DNA from: Streptomyces sp. col6
GTDB taxonomy: Bacteria; Actinomycetota; Actinomycetes; Streptomycetales; Streptomycetaceae
Assembly (NCBI RefSeq): GCF_008042035.1
Contig: NZ_RDBL01000013.1
Location: 391,295 to 429,256, forward strand
DNA length: 37,962 nucleotides
Reading direction: 5' to 3'
Of this stretch, positions 23,385 to 29,687 are shown in pieces; the stretch's first letter is position 1, and every line of letters begins with the position of its first letter. The position numbers and the translations under genes were made by a program. A model generated the notes under the pieces. It made no database searches. It was given only the letters and a program-made list of their open reading frames with translations, and was not told where the DNA came from.

Positions 23385-23921
23385 GCTGTTCCTTCACTGT
23401 TCGGTGCTGCGCTTCGGGGCCTGTTACGGGAGTCATGCCCCCGGACATAAGGATGTGTACGCCATCCCCATCGTGTACCGCTGGAACGCGTACGTCATCT
23501 CTACCGAGAGGTAACCGCGAACGCGCCCCGGCCCGGTTCCGCCGGGGCGGATGGACGGCCACCGAATGGGTATCGGTGCAGGCAGAAGGCGTCGGACAGG
23601 ACGGGACAGGCAGGATGACCGGGGACGGACCGCAACCATACGCCCAAGGCGTCCAAGTGTTCCCAAACACTGCTCGACTCCTGATGCCGGGCCGAAACGG
23701 CATAAGCTGTCCATGGACGCAGGACGTACGGGGAGTGGAGGAGGACGCGGGCCCTCGCAGGGGCCGCCGACAGCGCGGCGACGTGATACGAAACGTCACC
23801 GTTTAGGCGGTCTCGTACGCTGGGTACTTGCGCGATCCGCCGCTCCCGTGTGGACTACGGCCAACGCCCCGCGCACGCGCGTGGCTGAAGCATTTTCCGA
23901 AACATGATCAGGAGGCAACCC
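23385..23921. promoter_or_regulatory. Long divergent intergenic region between aceE and DUF3052
   Basis: 537 bp with no convincing gene. Seen are an inverted repeat AGTGTT-CCCA-AACACT (23656-23671), a second CGGCGACGT - 8 nt - ACGTCACCG (23776-23801, one mismatch), a TAAGCT hexamer at about 23702-23707, and TACGCT / TACTTG hexamers near 23816-23828 that may serve the DUF3052 promoter. The region upstream of aceE has repeated GTACAC words (about 23455-23495, minus strand). The length suggests multi-factor control of aceE, which is inference. Confidence 0.45.
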
Positions 23922-24359
23922 GTGAGCGCGACCGCGGACCACGCGGAGGAGCGGACCAACCCGGCGGCACGCCTGGGGTTCGAGCCCGGACAGGTGGTCC
24001 AGGAGATCGGCTACGACGACGACGTCGAGCTGGAGCTCCGTGAGGGCATTGAGGCCACTATCGGCCAGGAACTCGTCGACGAGGACTACGACGACGTCGC
24101 CGACGTTGTCCTGCTCTGGTTCCGTGACGAGGACGGCGACCTTACGGACGCGCTGGTGGATGCCATCGGTCTGCTCGAGGACGGCGGCGTGGTCTGGCTG
24201 ATGACGCCGAAGACCGGCCGCGACGGATACGTCGAGCCGAGCGACATCAACGAGGCCGCCCAGACCGCCGGGCTCGCCCAGACCAAGAGCGTCAACGCGG
24301 GCAAGGACTGGTCGGGAAGCCGTCTCGTCACGCCCAAAGCGGCCAAGGCCAAGCGCTGA
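23922..24359 (+). CDS. DUF3052 family protein
   Basis: A 145-aa acidic cytoplasmic protein of unknown function, conserved across actinobacteria beside aceE. Visible stretches are GFEPGQVVQEIGYDDDVELELREGIE, LVDEDYDDVADVVLLWFRDEDGDLTD and a VVWLMTPKTGRDGYVEPSDI core that looks like an SAM- or nucleotide-fold strand-turn, followed by a basic KAAKAKR tail. The GTG at 23922 is preceded by a textbook AGGAGG 6 nt away; an ATG at 23904 in the same frame has no such site. A terminator follows. A role near pyruvate dehydrogenase or peroxide defence is only suggested by position. Confidence 0.85.
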   Translation: MSATADHAEERTNPAARLGFEPGQVVQEIGYDDDVELELREGIEATIGQELVDEDYDDVADVVLLWFRDEDGDLTDALVDAIGLLEDGGVVWLMTPKTGRDGYVEPSDINEAAQTAGLAQTKSVNAGKDWSGSRLVTPKAAKAKR

Positions 24360-24373
24360 CCCCACCAACCCCT

Positions 24374-24412
24374 GAAGGCCCCCGACAGGCATCGCGCCGG
24401 CCGGGGGCCTTC
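24374..24412 (+). terminator. Terminator of the DUF3052 gene
   Basis: GAAGGCCCCCG (24374-24384) pairs perfectly with CGGGGGCCTTC (24402-24412), an 11-bp stem with a 17-nt loop, 14 bp after the stop. Confidence 0.8.
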
Positions 24413-24512
24413 GTACGTCCCGTCGCACATCCGTCCCCGATACCCAGTGGCTTGATCCGCGCGTACGCGGGAAGCTTTCCCGGGTGCCGCGCGGCTGCGG
24501 GGACCCTCTGCG

Positions 24513-24518
24513 TAGGGT
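24513..24518 (+). promoter_or_regulatory. Predicted -10 box of the peroxiredoxin gene
   Basis: TAGGGT, about 51 bp before the ATG. The leader that follows holds a GTCACC/GGTGAC inverted repeat (about 24523-24550). No clear -35 is seen. Confidence 0.35.
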
Positions 24519-24569
24519 GGGGGTCACCCGGACAGCCCAGCCCGGTGACGTAGCGAAGGGACGCGTTTC

Positions 24570-25028
24570 ATGGCGATCGAGGTCGGCACCCAGGCCCCGG
24601 ATTTCGAGCTGAAGGACAACCACGGCCGGACCGTGAAGCTCTCGGATTTCCGCGGCGAGAAGAACGTGGTGCTGCTGTTCTACCCGTTCGCCTTCACCGG
24701 GGTCTGCACGGGCGAGCTGTGTGCGCTCCGCGACGAGCTGCCCACGTTCGAGAACGACGACACGCAGCTGCTGGCCGTGTCCAACGACTCCATCCACACC
24801 CTGCGCGTCTTCGCCGAGCAGGAGGGCCTGGAGTACCCGCTGCTGTCCGACTTCTGGCCGCACGGAGAGACCTCGCGGGCCTACGGCGTCTTCGACGAGG
24901 AGAAGGGCTGCGCGGTGCGCGGCACCTTCATCATCGACAAGGAGGGCGTGGTGCGCTGGACGGTCGTCAACGGCCTGCCCGACGCGCGCGACCTCAACGA
25001 ATACATCAAGGCGCTCGGCGCCCTCTGA
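24570..25028 (+). CDS. AhpE-type peroxiredoxin
   Basis: A 152-aa thiol peroxidase that reduces hydrogen peroxide, organic hydroperoxides or peroxynitrite in the cytoplasm. The active site P-x-x-x-T-x-x-C is Pro39, Thr43, Cys46 (YPFAFTGVCTGELC), with Arg117 (CAVRGTFIID) stabilising the thiolate. A second cysteine, Cys51, is five residues on, and Cys114 lies near the Arg. Length and the neighbourhood of aceE and DUF3052 match the mycobacterial AhpE group. It lies directly upstream of the ter genes; a shared oxidative-stress response is plausible, since the next promoter looks ECF-dependent. Confidence 0.9.
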   Translation: MAIEVGTQAPDFELKDNHGRTVKLSDFRGEKNVVLLFYPFAFTGVCTGELCALRDELPTFENDDTQLLAVSNDSIHTLRVFAEQEGLEYPLLSDFWPHGETSRAYGVFDEEKGCAVRGTFIIDKEGVVRWTVVNGLPDARDLNEYIKALGAL

Positions 25029-25081
25029 TCCGGCTTCGGGCGGATCGCGGGCCGGTCCGCACCCGAAAGCCTGTTGAGGCC

Positions 25082-25109
25082 GGGAACCGGTCACTAGGAT
25101 CCACTCGTT
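25082..25109 (+). promoter_or_regulatory. ECF-sigma-type promoter (SigR/SigH-like) of terD
   Basis: GGGAACC (25082-25088), 17 bp, then CGTT (25106-25109) matches the actinobacterial SigH/SigR promoter form GGGAAY-N16/17-CGTT. It is about 70 bp upstream of the terD start. The start of the leader can form GTTGA-7 nt-TCAAC (25107-25123). An alternative housekeeping pair TTGAGG-N15-TAGGAT (25074-25100) overlaps it but has poor spacing. Confidence 0.5.
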
Positions 25110-25177
25110 GATCCGATGTCAACACGACGTGGAGGCGCCGGCACCGGCCGGCCCCCAAGAAACCAATGGGAGGACTC

Positions 25178-25753
25178 GTGGGAGTCAGCCTCAGCAAGGG
25201 CGGCAACGTCTCGCTGACCAAGGCCGCGCCCAACCTGACCGCGGTCATCGTGGGTCTCGGCTGGGACGCCCGTACCACCACCGGCGGGGACTTCGACCTC
25301 GACGCCAGTGCTCTGCTGACGAACGCCGAGGGCAAGGTCGCCAACGACGGCAACTTCGTCTTTTTCAACAACCTCAAGAGCCCCGACGGCTCCGTCGAGC
25401 ACACCGGTGACAACCTCACCGGTGAGGGCGAGGGCGACGACGAGGTCATCAACGTCAACCTGGCCACGGTGCCGGCCGACGTCGACAAGATCGTCTTCCC
25501 GGTCTCGATCTACGAGGCCGAGACCCGCCAGCAGAGCTTCGGCCAGGTTCGCAACGCGTACATCCGCGTCGTCAACCAGGCCGACAACAGCGAGCTCGCG
25601 CGCTACGACCTGTCCGAGGACGCGTCGACCGAGACCGCCATGGTCTTCGGCGAGCTCTACCGCAACGGCGCGGAGTGGAAGTTCCGTGCCATCGGTCAGG
25701 GCTACGCCTCGGGTCTGCGCGGCATCGCGCAGGACTTCGGCGTCAACGTCTGA
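25178..25753 (+). CDS. terD: TerD family calcium-binding stress protein, copy 1
   Basis: A 191-aa cytoplasmic TerD-domain protein (MGVSLSKGGNVSLTK start). The calcium-binding acidic loop DFDLDAS is at residues 38-44, and the acidic GEGEGDDE stretch and the closing WKFRAIGQGYASGLRGIAQDFGV are intact, so it spans a complete single domain. TerD proteins bind Ca2+ in a beta-sandwich and give resistance to tellurite and other stresses; in Streptomyces they affect calcium-linked development. The GTG at 25178 has GGGAGG 5 nt upstream; an ATG at 25166 in frame lacks one. A close tandem paralogue follows after a hairpin-rich spacer. Confidence 0.93.
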   Translation: MGVSLSKGGNVSLTKAAPNLTAVIVGLGWDARTTTGGDFDLDASALLTNAEGKVANDGNFVFFNNLKSPDGSVEHTGDNLTGEGEGDDEVINVNLATVPADVDKIVFPVSIYEAETRQQSFGQVRNAYIRVVNQADNSELARYDLSEDASTETAMVFGELYRNGAEWKFRAIGQGYASGLRGIAQDFGVNV

Positions 25754-25758
25754 CCGGT

Positions 25759-25874
25759 CCGGGGCCCGGCCCCGGCATCAGCATTTCCGTCCGGCGCCGC
25801 ACCACGTGCGGCGCCGGACGCGCAGGGCGGACGGCTCCGCCGGCCGGCACGGTACCGGCCGGCGGAGCCGTCCG
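25759..25874. terminator. Three successive hairpins between the two terD genes
   Basis: Hairpin 1: CCGGGG/CCCCGG (25759-25775, 6 bp, 5-nt loop). Hairpin 2: a perfect 15-bp stem 25788-25802 with 25806-25820, 3-nt loop. Hairpin 3: a perfect 20-bp stem 25828-25847 with 25855-25874, 7-nt loop. None has a T-tract. They probably terminate or strongly attenuate transcription from the first terD, or protect its mRNA end. Confidence 0.7.
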
Positions 25875-25912
25875 GTACAGAAGACGGTTCATAGACTCGG
25901 GGAGGACACACC

Positions 25913-26488
25913 ATGGGCGTCACGCTCGCCAAGGGAGGCAATGTCTCCCTCTCCAAGGCCGCACCCAATCTCACCCAGGTGCTGGTCGGGCTCGGCTGGG
26001 ACGCACGATCCACGACGGGGGCCGACTTCGACCTCGACGCCAGCGCGCTGCTGTGCCAGTCGGGCCGGGTGCTCGGCGACGAGTGGTTCGTGTTCTACAA
26101 CAACCTCACGAGCCCCGACGGTTCCGTGGAGCACACCGGTGACAACCTCACGGGTGAGGGCGAGGGCGACGACGAGTCGATCATCGTGAACCTCACGCAG
26201 GTGCCGGCCCACTGCGACAAGATCGTCTTTCCGGTGTCGATTCACGAGGCCGACAATCGCGGCCAGACATTCGGCCAGGTCAGCAACGCTTTCATCCGCG
26301 TCGTCAATCAGGCCGACGGCCAGGAACTCGCGCGTTACGACCTCACCGAGGACGCCTCCACGGAGACCGCGATGATCTTCGGCGAGCTCTACCGCTACAA
26401 CGGCGAGTGGAAGTTCCGTGCAGTTGGTCAGGGGTACGCATCGGGGCTGCGAGGCATCGCTCTAGACTTCGGGGTCAACGTTTCGTAA
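25913..26488 (+). CDS. terD: TerD family calcium-binding stress protein, copy 2
   Basis: A 191-aa paralogue of the preceding gene, of equal length and alignable throughout. DFDLDAS (38-44), the GEGEGDDE acidic run and the WKFRAVGQGYASGLRGIALDFGVNVS end are conserved. At the DNA level, 48 bp (25397-25444 and 26129-26176) differ at one base, which marks a tandem duplication under strong selection. Two cysteines (CQS, HCDK) distinguish it from copy 1. The ATG at 25913 has GGGAGG 7 nt upstream. A TAGACT hexamer (25892-25897) may be its own -10. Expected role: Ca2+-dependent part of the Ter complex with the DUF475/TerC-like membrane protein downstream. Confidence 0.93.
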   Translation: MGVTLAKGGNVSLSKAAPNLTQVLVGLGWDARSTTGADFDLDASALLCQSGRVLGDEWFVFYNNLTSPDGSVEHTGDNLTGEGEGDDESIIVNLTQVPAHCDKIVFPVSIHEADNRGQTFGQVSNAFIRVVNQADGQELARYDLTEDASTETAMIFGELYRYNGEWKFRAVGQGYASGLRGIALDFGVNVS

Positions 26489-26558
26489 AGCCGCGCACGG
26501 CGCGGGGGAGCCCCGTGCACTTCGGGGGAGACCCGTTACATACATGATGGGGTAGCCA

Positions 26559-27686
26559 GTGCTTCTGAAAACCTTCGGGTGGTCGTTCGCGATCACCGTG
26601 ATCGGCCTCGTGGCCGCGTGGTTCTACGGGGGGTGGGAAGCCTTCGGTGTGGTGGCGATCCTTTCCGTCCTGGAGATCTCGCTGTCGTTCGACAACGCCG
26701 TGGTCAACGCCGGGATCCTGAAGAAGATGTCCGCCTTCTGGCAGAAGATCTTCCTGACCATCGGCGTGATCATCGCGGTCTTCGGTATGCGGCTGGTCTT
26801 CCCCGTCGTGATCGTGGCCATTACCGCGAGCCTGAATCCGATCGACGCCATCGATCTCTCGTTCAACGACCCGGACCGCTACAAGGAACTGGTCACGGAC
26901 GCCCACCCGGCGATCGCCGCCTTCGGTGGCATGTTCCTGCTCATGATCTTCCTCGACTTCATCTTCGAGGACCGTGACATCCAGTGGCTCCGCTGGATCG
27001 AGCGCCCGCTGGCCAAGCTCGGCAAGGTCGACATGCTGTCGGTCTGCATCGCCCTGATCGTCCTGCTGATCTCCGCGATGACCGTCGCCACCCACGCCCA
27101 CCAGCACGGCGGCGGGCATGTGGACAAGGCGGAGACCGTCCTGCTCGCCGGTATCGCGGGTCTGATCACGTATCTCATCGTCGGCGGGCTCTCCGGCTAC
27201 TTCGAGGACAAACTCGAAGAGGAGGAGGAGCGCGAGCACGAGGAGGAGGAAGAGGCCAAGCGGAGCGGCAAGAAGATCTCCGCGGTCGCCCTCTCCGGCA
27301 AGGCCGCGTTCTTCATGTTCCTCTACCTGGAAGTGCTCGACGCGTCCTTCTCGTTCGACGGCGTGATCGGCGCCTTCGCCATCACCAACGAGATCGTGCT
27401 CATGGCGCTCGGCCTCGGCATCGGCGCCATGTACGTCCGTTCGCTCACGGTCTACCTGGTCCGCCAGGGCACCCTGGACGACTACGTGTACCTGGAGCAC
27501 GGCGCGCACTACGCGATCGGCGCGCTCGCGGCCATCCTGCTCGTCACGATCCAGTACGAGATCAACGAGATCATCACCGGCCTCGTCGGCGTCATCCTGA
27601 TCGCCTGGTCCTTCTGGTCCTCGGTCCGCCGCAACAAGGCGGAAGCGGCGGAGGAAGGCAAGAGCGAAGTGACCGCCGGGGTGTGA
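26559..27686 (+). CDS. DUF475 / TerC-like integral membrane protein
   Basis: A 375-aa protein with about eight to nine membrane helices. The TerC-clan metal motifs are both seen: LEISLSFDNAVVN (Glu39, Asp45, Asn46) and DASFSFDGVIGAFAIT (Asp267). Between them lie a His-rich loop (ATHAHQHGGGHVDK, about 178-192) and a highly charged cytoplasmic loop (EEEEEREHEEEEEAK, about 223-238). TerC relatives are manganese/metal exporters or metal-sensing hubs for TerD proteins. Start GTG at 26559 with GGGGTAG upstream. It is 70 bp after terD copy 2 and likely belongs to the same stress unit. It is followed by a nested hairpin. Confidence 0.88.
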   Translation: MLLKTFGWSFAITVIGLVAAWFYGGWEAFGVVAILSVLEISLSFDNAVVNAGILKKMSAFWQKIFLTIGVIIAVFGMRLVFPVVIVAITASLNPIDAIDLSFNDPDRYKELVTDAHPAIAAFGGMFLLMIFLDFIFEDRDIQWLRWIERPLAKLGKVDMLSVCIALIVLLISAMTVATHAHQHGGGHVDKAETVLLAGIAGLITYLIVGGLSGYFEDKLEEEEEREHEEEEEAKRSGKKISAVALSGKAAFFMFLYLEVLDASFSFDGVIGAFAITNEIVLMALGLGIGAMYVRSLTVYLVRQGTLDDYVYLEHGAHYAIGALAAILLVTIQYEINEIITGLVGVILIAWSFWSSVRRNKAEAAEEGKSEVTAGV

Positions 27687-27712
27687 CCCGGTAGGAATTG
27701 AGGGAACGCTCT

Positions 27713-27781
27713 CTGCGGGGCGGCTCGTACGGCAACGGCTCCGGGACACACACCCGGAGACGGCCCGGAGCCGCCCCGCAG
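27713..27781 (+). terminator. Nested hairpin after the DUF475 gene
   Basis: CTGCGGGGCGGCTC (27713-27726) pairs perfectly with 27768-27781 (14 bp). The 41-nt loop contains CTCCGGG/CCCGGAG (27739-27745 with 27753-27759). It is probably a terminator, 26 bp after the stop. Confidence 0.65.
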
Positions 27782-27790
27782 TGGTGCGTG

Positions 27791-27813
27791 CGTCGTATGC
27801 GCCGCATGCGACG
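27791..27813. promoter_or_regulatory. 23-bp near-perfect palindrome upstream of the TerA-like gene
   Basis: Arms 27791-27801 and 27803-27813 around a single central C pair at ten of eleven positions (left half CGTCGTATGCG). It lies 38-61 bp before the ATG at 27852, where an operator would be expected. No regulator gene in the window is an obvious partner. Confidence 0.4.
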
Positions 27814-27851
27814 GGTGCGACAGGCGAGGGACCGAGAGGGCGGGGTCGGGG

Positions 27852-28586
27852 ATGGCGTTCTGGAACAGCCTGTGGCCGGGGCGGGAGACACAGTTCGAGT
27901 CGGGCAGCGCGGCGACCAACTCCATCGTGCTCACCCGGCGGCGGGCCACGGTCTCGCTGACCAAGCAGGGCGCGCTGAGCGGCAACCTCCGGGTCAACCT
28001 CTCCTGGCGCATGCGCACCTCGGACATCGAGGGCCGCTCCCGCCAGAGCGGACGGCTGCTGCGCCCGCTGAAGCTCTTCCAGCCGGAGGCCGTCCAGGCG
28101 CACACCCAGGGCGTGGTCAACGTCGACCTGGACCTCGGCTGCATGTACGAGCTGGCGGACGGCACCAAGGGCGTCGTGCAGCCCCTGGGCAACCTACTCG
28201 GCGACCTGAACGGGCCGCCGTACATCAGGCTCAGCGGCGACGACCGCTTCGGGGCCCCCTCCGGCGAGACCGTCTACGTCAACCTCGACCAGCGCGAGCA
28301 CATCAAGCGGCTGCTGTTCTTCGTCTACATCTACGACCAGACGCCGGCCTTCGACCGTACGCACGCCAAGGTGACGCTCTACCCGGGCAACGGTCCGCGC
28401 ATCGAGATCGAGCTGGACGAGCGCGCCCCGCAGGCCCGCTCCTGCGCGGTGTTCACCGTGGAGAACATCAAGGACGAGCTGATCGTGCGGCGCGAGGTGA
28501 AGTTCGTCTACGGCTTCCAGTCCGAGCTGGACCGGATGTACGGCTTCGGCATGCAGTGGGGGCGCGGCTACAAGACCCGCACCTAG
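27852..28586 (+). CDS. TerA-like tellurium resistance protein (TerD superfamily)
   Basis: A 244-aa cytoplasmic protein. It shows the TerA-type variant of the fold: LRVNLSWRM, VNVDLDLGCMYELADGTKGVVQPLG (about 85-115), PPYIRLSGDDRFG, then IKRLLFFVYIYDQTPAFDRTHAKVTLYPGNGPRIEIELDE. The LDLGCMYEL segment replaces the DLDAS loop of TerD proteins. It starts with a short lead MAFWNSLWPGRETQFESGS. An ATG at 27852 follows a purine-rich GAGAGGGCGGGG stretch. It is convergent with the TerD/proline-tail gene, with only 4 bp between stops. Likely part of the Ter complex at the membrane; a precise function is not established. Confidence 0.8.
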   Translation: MAFWNSLWPGRETQFESGSAATNSIVLTRRRATVSLTKQGALSGNLRVNLSWRMRTSDIEGRSRQSGRLLRPLKLFQPEAVQAHTQGVVNVDLDLGCMYELADGTKGVVQPLGNLLGDLNGPPYIRLSGDDRFGAPSGETVYVNLDQREHIKRLLFFVYIYDQTPAFDRTHAKVTLYPGNGPRIEIELDERAPQARSCAVFTVENIKDELIVRREVKFVYGFQSELDRMYGFGMQWGRGYKTRT

Positions 28587-28590
28587 GGCC

Positions 28591-29466
28591 TCAGGGCCGT
28601 ATGAACTGCGGCCCCTGCGGCGGCAGCACGAAGTTCGGGTCGGGCGCGGGTGCGGCCGCCGGAGCGGGCTGCGGATAGCCGTAGGCGGGCTGTGCGGAGG
28701 CCGGCTGGGGGTAGCCGTAGGCGGGCTGCGGCGCCGGGGCCGCGGGCTGCGGGTAGCCGTACGAGGGCTGCTGGTGCAGCACGGTCGCCTGCGAGTCGGG
28801 CGCGGGGGCCGGGGCGCGGCGGCCGGCGGCGAACCGCTCGCCGTGTTCGACGTGCGCGCGGAGACCGGCGAGGAGACCGCGATCATCTGCGGCGAGTTGT
28901 ACCGGCGCGGGTGCCTCGGGCTCCGACTCGTCTACCGAGATGCCGAACGCGGTCGCGAGGCCGATGAGACCGGTCGGGTAGCCCTGGCCGACCGCCCGGA
29001 ACTTCCAGCCGTCGCCGCGCCGGTACAACTCGCCGCAGATGATCGCGGTCTCCTCGCCGGTCTCCGCGCGCACGTCGAACACGGCGAGCGGTTCGCCGCC
29101 GGCCGCCGCCGCGTCGTGGATCAGGATGCGCAGATCGCGTACGGATCCGAACGCGGCGCCGTCCGAGGACGCGGCGATGACCACCTGGTCGACCGACGGG
29201 TCGAGCGCGTTGAGGTCGGCCTCGATGGTGTCCGTCAGGCCCTCGGGCAGGCTGCGCTTGGGCAGCCGGCGCACGAGGCCGGACGGATGGCGGGGCTGGT
29301 TGTAGAAGACGAAGTCCTCGTCCGAGCGCACGCGCCCGCCGGCGCCGAGCAGCAGGGCCGAGGCGTCCACATCGGGCACCCCGGTACCCGGCGTCCAGCG
29401 CAGCACGGCCCGTACGGCCATGGCGTCGAGAGGGACGTTCGAGCCTTTCACCATCGCGTGCGTCAT
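28591..29466 (-). CDS. TerD family protein with Pro/Tyr-rich tail, split by a 95-bp inverted repeat
   Basis: A 291-aa protein. The TerD domain (residues about 1-155) starts MTHAMVKGSNVPL, has PDVDASALLLGAGGRVRSDEDFVFYNQPRHPSG, and ends GDGWKFRAVGQGYPTGLIGLATAFGISVDES. The tail has repeated YGYPQPA units (three to four copies) and ends in PPQGPQFIRP. Between domain and tail lies APVQLAADDRGLLAGLRAHVEHGERFAAGRR. This is the antisense reading of the gene's own segment GGEPLAVFDVRAETGEETAIICGELYRR, because 28816-28910 is the exact reverse complement of 29015-29109. The ATG at 29466 has AGGA 9 nt upstream; an ATG at 29475 has no usable spacing. Divergent from the aldolase gene. Confidence 0.85.
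   Translation of the reverse strand: MTHAMVKGSNVPLDAMAVRAVLRWTPGTGVPDVDASALLLGAGGRVRSDEDFVFYNQPRHPSGLVRRLPKRSLPEGLTDTIEADLNALDPSVDQVVIAASSDGAAFGSVRDLRILIHDAAAAGGEPLAVFDVRAETGEETAIICGELYRRGDGWKFRAVGQGYPTGLIGLATAFGISVDESEPEAPAPVQLAADDRGLLAGLRAHVEHGERFAAGRRAPAPAPDSQATVLHQQPSYGYPQPAAPAPQPAYGYPQPASAQPAYGYPQPAPAAAPAPDPNFVLPPQGPQFIRP
28660..28785 (-). repeat. YGYPQP-encoding repeats in the TerD tail
   Basis: Imperfect DNA repeats containing GGGTAGCCGTA on the plus strand (near 28673, 28710 and 28750) encode YGYPQPA units on the minus strand. Such low-complexity Pro/Tyr/Gln tails are common on Streptomyces TerD-type proteins and probably extend from the domain as a flexible interaction arm. Confidence 0.7.
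28816..29109. repeat. Perfect 95-bp inverted repeat with 104-bp spacer inside a terD-like gene
   Basis: Arm A 28816-28910 and arm B 29015-29109 are exact reverse complements over 95 bases, checked base by base; identity stops abruptly on both sides. The spacer is 28911-29014. Both arms and the spacer lie inside one open reading frame. Arm B encodes a conserved part of the TerD domain, so it is the original, and arm A is the inserted inverted copy in the linker. Confidence 0.95.
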
Positions 29467-29687
29467 GCTGGTCATCCTGCCTGCTGGCCGCCCGTGCGGA
29501 CAACGTGGGGGGCATGGTCGGCATTCGGGCGGCGGGTCCGATTCACCCGGTCCGCCCCCTTCGAAACGAGCGCGAAACGGGCACGCCACCCTTAATTCAC
29601 CTGGGCAGGGAACTGCCGATGCACGTTCGTACGTACTATTACCGGCCACACGTTGTCCGGTCGGTCAGAGAGTACGGGGGGAATTGC
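29467..29687. promoter_or_regulatory. Divergent promoter region of the TerD-tail and aldolase genes
   Basis: 221 bp between two divergent starts. On the plus strand TACTAT (29634-29639) is a plausible -10, preceded by CGTTCGTACG; TTGTCC (29653-29658) lies closer to the aldolase start. No clear operator or ECF pair was found. Confidence 0.3.

Noticed and set aside
20475..23450. A 991-aa open frame on the plus strand opposite aceE
   Set aside because: It is the antisense of a clear pyruvate dehydrogenase gene. Its composition is Arg/Val/Gly/Asp-rich with no domain, as expected from high-GC third-position bias.
23615..23806. A 63-aa open frame in the aceE/DUF3052 intergenic region
   Set aside because: No spaced ribosome binding site, no hydrophobic segment or motif, and unremarkable composition.
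24413..24569. Riboswitch before the peroxiredoxin gene
   Set aside because: Only a simple 6-bp inverted repeat is seen; no known aptamer pattern was recognised.
28774..29595. A 273-aa plus-strand frame that appears to carry a TerD fragment
   Set aside because: The TerD-like residues come from arm A of the inverted repeat. The frame has no start signal and its remainder is antisense to the real gene.
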